Shown in pieces: positions 6,776 through 7,140 of a stretch of 7,140 nt of DNA. Position 1 is the first letter of the stretch, and the number at the start of each line of letters is the position of its first letter. Both the position numbers and the translations under genes were made by a program. Under the pieces are notes generated by a model. It worked only from the letters and a program-made list of their open reading frames with translations. It was not told the origin of the DNA and did not search any database. The stretch comes from Coriobacteriia bacterium (GTDB lineage: Bacteria > Actinomycetota > Coriobacteriia > WRKU01 > WQUG01). Location of the stretch: NCBI GenBank assembly GCA_009779395.1, contig WREJ01000058.1:1-7140 (forward strand), given 5' to 3'.

Positions 6776-6852
6776 GGGGGCGTATCCCAACTGGCAGAGG
6801 AGGTGGACTTAAAATCCATTCAGTGCGGGTTCGAATCCCGCCGCCCCTACCA
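6776..6852 (+). tRNA. tRNA with anticodon UAA (Leu by code), class I fold with short variable loop
   Basis: A 77-nt cloverleaf with encoded CCA. The acceptor stem GGGGGCG pairs with CGCCCCT (first pair G-U), followed by discriminator A73. The D-arm is TCCC/AGGA with a C13-A22 mismatch and GG at 18-19. The anticodon stem GTGGA/TCCAT (outer G-U) closes a seven-base loop CTTAAAA, so the anticodon is UAA, reading UUA and UUG. The variable loop is only TCAGT (5 nt), then GCGGG-TTCGAAT-CCCGC. Bacterial leucine tRNAs normally carry a long class II variable arm, so this is atypical. A73, the 13-22 mismatch and an A15-U48 pair are compatible with leucyl-tRNA synthetase, but charging is inferred. In-frame TTA codons do occur in the glycosyltransferase at 1-528. 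Confidence 0.9.
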
Positions 6853-6905
6853 CTTTTTTGCAGATTTTCTGCGAGGGTTGCTTCCTACTTTATGTATCGC
6901 AAATT

Positions 6906-6939
6906 AGGAGAGCACGTCCATTCTTGGACGTGCTCTCCT
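6906..6939 (+). terminator. Strong hairpin, likely terminator between tRNA and convergent gene
   Basis: A perfect 15-bp inverted repeat (AGGAGAGCACGTCCA and its complement) encloses a TTCT loop. It lies 53 bases after the tRNA end and 19 bases after the stop of the minus-strand surface-protein gene, so it could end transcription from both sides. The plus-strand tail TTGTTTGTAGTT is only moderately T-rich and the minus-strand tail is poorer, so the terminator call rests mainly on stem strength and position. Confidence 0.7.
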
Positions 6940-6958
6940 TGTTTGTAGTTAGTATGTG

Positions 6959-7140
6959 TCAGTAGCTGAGTACTTGCAACTCTATCTCGCGTTTGCTGCG
7001 TCTGGTTGTCGTGACTATCACAAGCAAGCCAACAACTGCCATCAGCAGTAGTGCTGAGCCAAAGTTACCCACATCTAGTCCTGCTTCGATGACTGCAGAA
7101 TGTGTGTTGGTAAAGGCTGCTATATTTGCAGCTTCTCCTA
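6959..7140 (-). CDS. C-terminal end of a surface protein with membrane anchor (possibly SpaA-like), partial
   Basis: The minus strand is open from the window edge (first full codon at 7138) to TGA at 6961-6959, giving 59 residues; the start lies beyond the window. The end has a surface-anchor layout: AAFTNTHSAVIEAGLDVGN, then a hydrophobic helix (about residues 27-43), then RRSKRE and a short polar tail. AAFTNT resembles the last strand of SpaA/Cna-type pilin domains in Gram-positive bacteria, where an LPXTG-like motif usually follows. Here the matching position reads VIEAG and no canonical motif is present. It may be a sortase substrate with an unusual motif or simply a C-terminally anchored membrane protein. 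The pilin link rests on a very short match. The strong hairpin at 6906-6939 lies just downstream. Confidence 0.6.
   Translation of the reverse strand, partial: GEAANIAAFTNTHSAVIEAGLDVGNFGSALLLMAVVGLLVIVTTTRRSKREIELQVLSY

Noticed and set aside
6717..6812. Small plus-strand ORF from ATG 6717 running into the tRNA.
   Set aside because: It ends inside the mature tRNA, has no ribosome site, and is explained by the tRNA promoter region.
6858..6874. Small hairpin TTGCAGA-TTT-TCTGCGA just after the tRNA as its terminator.
   Set aside because: The T-run lies before the stem and none follows it, so it does not fit an intrinsic terminator. The hairpin at 6906-6939 is far stronger.

Overview
The window looks like chromosomal DNA of an actinobacterium (Actinomycetota) of moderate GC content, about half by eye. 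The best pointers are a protein whose N-terminal half resembles mycobacterial CwlM, a NlpC/P60 endopeptidase of the RipA/CwlO type, a likely leaderless promoter, and the tail of what may be a SpaA-like surface protein. Coriobacteriia is a possible class, but I cannot prove it from this sequence.

Layout. Positions 1-528 (+) hold the 3' end of a family 2 glycosyltransferase. It converges on, and overlaps by 64 bp, a run of minus-strand genes that reads from 6574 down to 465. In transcription order these are: a trans-polyprenyl diphosphate synthase (5540-6574); a CwlM-like protein with two peptidoglycan-binding modules and a decayed amidase-like C-terminus (4430-5479); a secreted coiled-coil NlpC/P60 hydrolase (3258-4367); a class A penicillin-binding protein (1266-3254); and a complete family 2 glycosyltransferase (465-1265). 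The last three are packed with 3-nt and 0-nt gaps and look translationally coupled. The first two have 5' signals of their own. At 6776-6852 (+) is a tRNA with anticodon UAA but a short, class I variable loop. A perfect 15-bp hairpin follows (6906-6939). Then comes the 3' end of a minus-strand gene for a membrane- or wall-anchored surface protein (6959 to the window edge).

How the genes fit together. The minus-strand block is an envelope cluster. The PBP polymerises and cross-links peptidoglycan, the NlpC/P60 protein cuts peptide stems, and the CwlM-like protein may act in the cytoplasm as a regulator of precursor synthesis, as CwlM does. The prenyl synthase makes an isoprenoid chain (quinone tail or lipid carrier), and the glycosyltransferases probably decorate a surface glycan. 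No gene here is a mobile element, and I saw no CRISPR array or integration site. The most unusual items are the class I tRNA with a leucine UAA anticodon, the CwlM-like protein with a dead amidase domain and a promoter placed for leaderless mRNA, and three tandem 12-bp repeats directly before the prenyl synthase start codon.
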